Assembly (NCBI GenBank): GCA_022575985.1
Contig: JAKSXM010000132.1
Location: 15,190,001 to 15,254,000, forward strand
Length of the DNA: 64,000 nucleotides
From: Anagrus nilaparvatae
Taxonomy: Eukaryota; Arthropoda; Insecta; Hymenoptera; Mymaridae
Reading direction: 5' to 3'
Notes under the pieces: model-generated
The model's input: the letters and a program-made list of their open reading frames with translations, nothing else
What the model was told of the DNA's origin: nothing
The model's database searches: none
Translations under genes and position numbers: made by a program
In this document: in pieces, positions 60,492-64,000 of the stretch
How positions within the stretch are numbered: position 1 is the stretch's first letter
Layout of the letters: every line of letters begins with the position of its first letter

Positions 60492-60938
60492 TTATGAATG
60501 ATAATATTGTTTTTTACTTATACCATTGAAAAGTCTAGAGCCATTAACCCAGTTACCGGCACAATACCAGGCTTGATTGTGTGCATTAAAATCCCCCATC
60601 ATTATAGTATCTTCACTGTATACAATATTTTCAATTACTACATCCCAATCTTCCTGTGCTAATACAATTTCAGGAGGCTTATAGGTTGCAATAATATTAA
60701 AAGGTTTCTTAACGTTAGTAATCTTAACAGCTAAAATTTCAATATCATTATTAGGTATTATTAAGTTACTTACAATTTCAAAACTTAGTTTTTTTGAGAT
60801 TAAGAATAAAATACCACCACCTCTGTTATTTTCTCTATCCCTTCTCAAAAGATTATACCCTTGGAGACAGCATTTGTTGTCTTCTATTTTTTCATTCAAC
60901 CAGGTTTCTACAGCTACCAATATATCCAAACCAGCCAT
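60492..60938 (-). pseudogene. Endonuclease domain of the non-LTR element, N-terminally truncated
   Basis: About 148 residues beginning in the 'LDILVAVETWL' box and containing RRDRENNRGGGILFLISKK and MMGDFNAHNQAWYC, the GDFNAH box of apurinic-like endonucleases. The first box with the catalytic Asn is absent: an A-rich joint separates it from ORF1, indicating an internal deletion. The frame breaks near 60490 at a T run; 'CGSDHYPIIISI', the last catalytic SDH box, follows at about 60345-60380 in another frame. Confidence 0.9.
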
Positions 60939-60975
60939 TTTTGCATTTTTTTTTTATTTTTTTTTTTGTACTTTT

Positions 60976-61743
60976 TTACTTATTTTTAACTTTAACATCT
61001 GTGTTTTCTTTTATCACATCGTCCTCGTCGTCACTTATTTCCTTAGAAATTTCATTAGTACTATTATCGTAATTCGTATCCTCACCAACTCTCTCTTCTA
61101 TCATACTTAAATTTTTTATTATATAAGTCAGTCTTGTCCTAATTTTTATATCTTTTACACTTAGTTTTAATTTTGTTAGTGTTATTATTAGCCCATCTAT
61201 ATTTTTTGTATAAAGAGAGGCAAGATTTTTGATTTCATTATATTTGTAAGTATACGACATATAAAGAAAATCAATTAACTCCCCTTTGTTTATATTAATT
61301 TTATTTATTTCACCATCTGGGCTCTCGTCCATGAGAAAAGTATTTACTTCCGCTTCTATATTTTCTCTTAGATTTCTTTCTTTTTTTTCTTCTTCTATCG
61401 TCTTTCTTTTACTATTTGCCTTCTGTTTTTTCTCAGTCGCTTGCTTTTGATTCTGGTGAGAACTCTGTATGGCGCGAGGACTTCCTGTTTTAGCGGGGGT
61501 CCCAGTCGGTCTTTTCTGGTCTTTTTCATCACTTATCTGCTTATTAACATCTTTCGTACTTGCTTCAATTATTTGACCACTGACCTCTTGAGCATCTATA
61601 TTAGAAAGCTCATCACTCATCACATTATTACCTGTATCAGTTACCTGTTCGCAATCCTCAAGTTGATCCTCGTCAGGAACAGTTTTACTAGCTTCATGTG
61701 TAGTAGCTTTGGTTAGCGATACACTTTTTTTACTTACACCCAC
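60976..61743 (-). pseudogene. ORF1 (gag-like) of the non-LTR element
   Basis: About 255 residues, strongly charged, with a Lys/Glu-rich middle (about residues 85-130, likely coiled coil or nucleic-acid binding) and an acidic tail. One frame step upstream (61758-61799) lies a zinc knuckle, CFLCQELVHIARFC, of CCHC type, expected in ORF1 proteins of I and Jockey groups. A frameshift near 61745 separates the knuckle from the rest. Confidence 0.75.
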
Positions 61744-61900
61744 TCTTCCTTTTTAGTACAAAATCTTGCAATATGGACCAATTCTTGGCATAGAAAGCAA
61801 TTAATTTTGTCAATCGAAGTGTAAATTCGATACTGTGTACCTTCATACTCGATTACTAGTTTCAAATATTAAAGTGCTAGGCTTCAGAGATATGCAAAGA

Positions 61901-62320
61901 AAAAGTAAATAAATTTCTCTGTATAATGTATAATCAGTTGTATTTAAGATATATTACTAAAATTTTGTTGATAAATATACAACCAATTGGTTGAATTTTA
62001 CACTTCTTGGTTGAATGTTTTCAACCATTTTGGTTGACAATTCAACCAAAACCTAAAATACAAAATAATAATGATTTAATTCTATTTCTAAAAACCTCAT
62101 GTGACATAATTTATTTCGTATAATTTATTCGCATTTGATTGGTCGTACTGATTTTGTTATGCGCGTGATTCATATTTTTTATTGGGTGCAAAATATTATA
62201 ATTATAATTATACCTAATTAAAAATATTAAATGATACAGAAATAAGAAATTCAATAATTTTTTCATTTTATTATAAAATTGTCTAAAAATTTCGTCATAG
62301 ATTTTGTTTAAGTTCTTGAG
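61901..62320. other. AT-rich spacer with ggttgaatt hairpin repeat
   Basis: Positions 61985-62060 hold 'ccaattggttgaatt', 'cttggttgaatg', 'caaccattttggttg' and 'caattcaaccaaaacct' in an inverted arrangement, matching the hairpin at 41795-41825 ('attttag' then 'ttttggttgaatt'). Confidence 0.45.
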
Positions 62321-62321
62321 C

Positions 62322-62625
62322 TAATATTCAGAGTGACGTCAATGCTATCGTAGACTGCATGGCAGCTAATCGCCTAAAACTAAATTCTAATAAAACTTAA
62401 ACCATTAACTTTGGAACAGTTTTTCAATTAAATCATCTAGATAAATTAATAATTCAAATATTCCAACAATAACAGTTTCTAATGTAAATATATCTTATTC
62501 AACTTCTGTATTAAATTTAGGAGTAATTTTAACTCCAAAATTAAATTGGACACAACAAATTATGAAGCAATCAAAAAATTTGCATCGTTTGCGTTTAAAA
62601 TCTAGATAACTTTCTTTTGAGCTTC
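62322..62625 (+). pseudogene. RT C-terminal fragment of another non-LTR element
   Basis: Plus-strand translation gives SDVNAIVDCMAANRLKLNSN followed by KT, then after a stop TINFG, and in another frame TSVLNLGVILTPKLNWTQQI, the segments that follow the YADD box in Jockey/CR1-like RTs. Both ends are truncated and several stops are present. Confidence 0.8.
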
Positions 62626-62642
62626 ACAAACTACTAGTGTCT

Positions 62643-63785
62643 TTCCTCTGCCTAGGGATGGCAGGGCTCTCTACGATAGAAATTCCTCCTCCTTCTTTGA
62701 CAAAAGAGTGGCTCTCACATTCTCTGCTACGTTGCTCCAATTTTTAGGACTTCCGGGATCACTTGCTACGGCCAAGTTGAGAAGAGAGGACGCTCCTCTT
62801 GAAAGCGCGAACGTCCAAAGAATGTGTGCTCAGCGATGTCTATCTCATCACGACAGAAACATTGTACCTTTTCTCACTTAAACAGCGTGTCACGGAAGTA
62901 TCCATGGCCAGTCAAAAACTGGGTGAGGTAGAAATCCACCTCTCTATATCCGTGTCCTATCAAGGCCTCCATATCTGGAATTAGTCTGTGCGTCCACCGG
63001 CCTTTTTCATCACTATCCCATCGTATCTCCCATTTAATCATAGTATTTGAGCAGGCGTGAGTGGAAACCATTTCTCGTTCATCTACACGCGGCTTTTTCA
63101 CTCTTCTTTTGAAGTTGTGCCCAGAAGCTCAGCTTGTTGTCAAGCTGAACTCCCAGGTACTACACCAATGTTCTGGTTTGGATGGATTGAGGATTTCCAC
63201 CATTATCGTCACTTAAGGTTTAATTCCACCATAATCTCCGTTTTCAGTTGTATTTATTCACCATCCTCAAGTTGCTAATCTTTCAAGATTCACCTTCCGT
63301 TGCGATGGTTATGTATGGGATTGAGGTACCTCACCATGGCTTCACATAGGTAGGTGTTGTTTCTAATCTGGAGCCAATAGTTTGCATCTAGCGACCATTT
63401 CGAGTACCATTCATCCCCTGAGGTTGGTTAAGGGCACCTTATTCAAAGGCTCTCGCGTTAAAGTCTCCACCGAGGATAACGCTACCGGAGACCCTGCCAA
63501 TCGTGTTTTTAATGCTGACCAGTTTTTCAGCGAGCATTTCATCCTTGTCGTTTGGGAAAAGGTAGCAACTTATATAAGTTGTCCCTCGCAAGTTGCCAAA
63601 ACGTAGCAATCGTCTTTCCTTTTTTGGGACGCTTGGGTTCTGCCTTAAGGCACATAATGCAGAGATCAACAAGGAATTGCTGATCAAATTGTAATATTGC
63701 TCACTTAGTAAGAAATTACTTGGATCTTCTTCACGAACAACCTGTTGTAACAACTCCCCAGCGACTCTGGCTCTATTTAGGATGT
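62643..63785 (-). pseudogene. Internally deleted R1/TRAS-like non-LTR element
   Basis: Minus strand, 5' to 3': endonuclease with RGTTYISCYLFPNDKDEM and VILGGDFNARAFE (63430-63600), the C-terminal part MVLEMVARCKLLA (about 63400), then a jump to the RT tail 'YLGVQLDNKLSF' (about 63160) and the C-terminal domain WDSDEKGRWTHRLIPDMEAL with REVDFYLTQFLTGHGYFRDTL (62874-63040). These are typical of R1/TRAS-clade elements. Nearly the whole RT between the two parts is missing. It has clearly higher G+C than its surroundings. Confidence 0.85.
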
Positions 63786-64000
63786 TATATTAGTAATCTT
63801 AACAAGGTCTTAGAATATGGGGCACTCAAGCTGTACTATGTCGAGAATCAGCTTCTTTGTAAAATTTTAAAGGCTTATTTTTAGTTCCCGATATAATACC
63901 AGATTTCAGAATTATTCTTCAAGTATCATTCGCTACGCTCACTCATGCATACAACTGCATTGAAAGCCAAATCCTATTTTTTTCTCTTGTTGAACAAATA
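63786..64000. other. Window end
   Basis: No feature is recognised; could be more R1-like sequence upstream of the endonuclease, but no motif is visible. Confidence 0.4.

Larger units (their letters stand above)
57051..61900 (-). mobile_element. Near-complete non-LTR retrotransposon with RNase H (I/LOA/Jockey-group)
   Basis: Minus-strand element with, from its 5' side, a gag-like ORF1 with zinc knuckle, endonuclease, RT, RNase H and a C-terminal CCHC, ending in a T run at 57051-57065 (its poly(A) tail). RNase H after the RT places it in the I-related group of clades; finer placement needs a tree. Stops and frameshifts (for example near 60490 and 60000-60120) and a missing endonuclease N-terminus make it inactive. 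A sister 3' end lies at 38338-38856. Confidence 0.92.

Overview
The window is AT-rich, intron-containing animal DNA with very low gene density. The protein families present (signal-peptide S1A chymotrypsin-like proteases, a pancreatic-lipase-family phospholipase A1 of the wasp-venom type) and the set of retroelements (Jockey-like, RNase H-bearing I/LOA-like and R1-like non-LTR elements, Penelope, copia, hAT and TA-target MITEs) suggest an insect, probably a hymenopteran such as a parasitoid wasp. The species is inference and cannot be settled from the sequence alone.

Host genes. Four intact genes can be assembled by hand. Three are tandem, same-strand serine protease paralogues: SP1 (1214-2071), SP2 (34845-43003) and SP3 (49061-56166). 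Each has a tiny signal-peptide exon, a phase-1 intron and one long exon carrying the whole protease domain. The intron is 66 bp in SP1 but about 7.4 kb in SP2 and 6.3 kb in SP3, because the last two are full of transposon debris. The fourth gene is a five-exon minus-strand phospholipase A1/lipase (11897 down to 7917), convergent with SP1, in which all introns are phase 1 and the fourth contains a 2.4 kb palindrome. All four products look secreted: proteases made as zymogens cleaved at Arg|Ile/Val-Leu-Gly-Gly, and a lipase with Ser179/Asp203/His274. Secretion into gut or venom is the natural reading.

Mobile DNA. 13.9-14.9 kb: decayed copia RT. 23.1-26.4 kb: Jockey-like non-LTR element split by a Penelope fragment with a 13-bp target duplication and a hammerhead-like motif. 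26.8-27.4 kb: hAT MITE with perfect 8-bp duplication, plus a truncated relative at 12.4 kb. 57.05-61.9 kb: near-complete non-LTR element with RNase H, itself hit by an 80-bp poly(A)-tailed insertion; a 5'-truncated sister lies in the SP2 intron. 62.3-63.8 kb: remains of two further non-LTR elements. Two repeat families recur: family A (155-bp-like subunits and a CA microsatellite; 18.3, 36.8 and 39-41.6 kb) and family B (25-bp minisatellite; 39.5, 45.4 and 54.5 kb and fragments).

Most striking structure. Four very large palindromes (8590-10992, 16691-17963, 40529-41506, 46286-48339), each almost wholly two inverted arms, occur in 64 kb, with several smaller foldbacks. The 46286-48339 copy has arms so alike that their 126-residue mirrored reading frames differ by one residue, and it sits inside a MITE with an AAAT duplication. 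These look like non-autonomous foldback transposons and are the best candidates for something undescribed.
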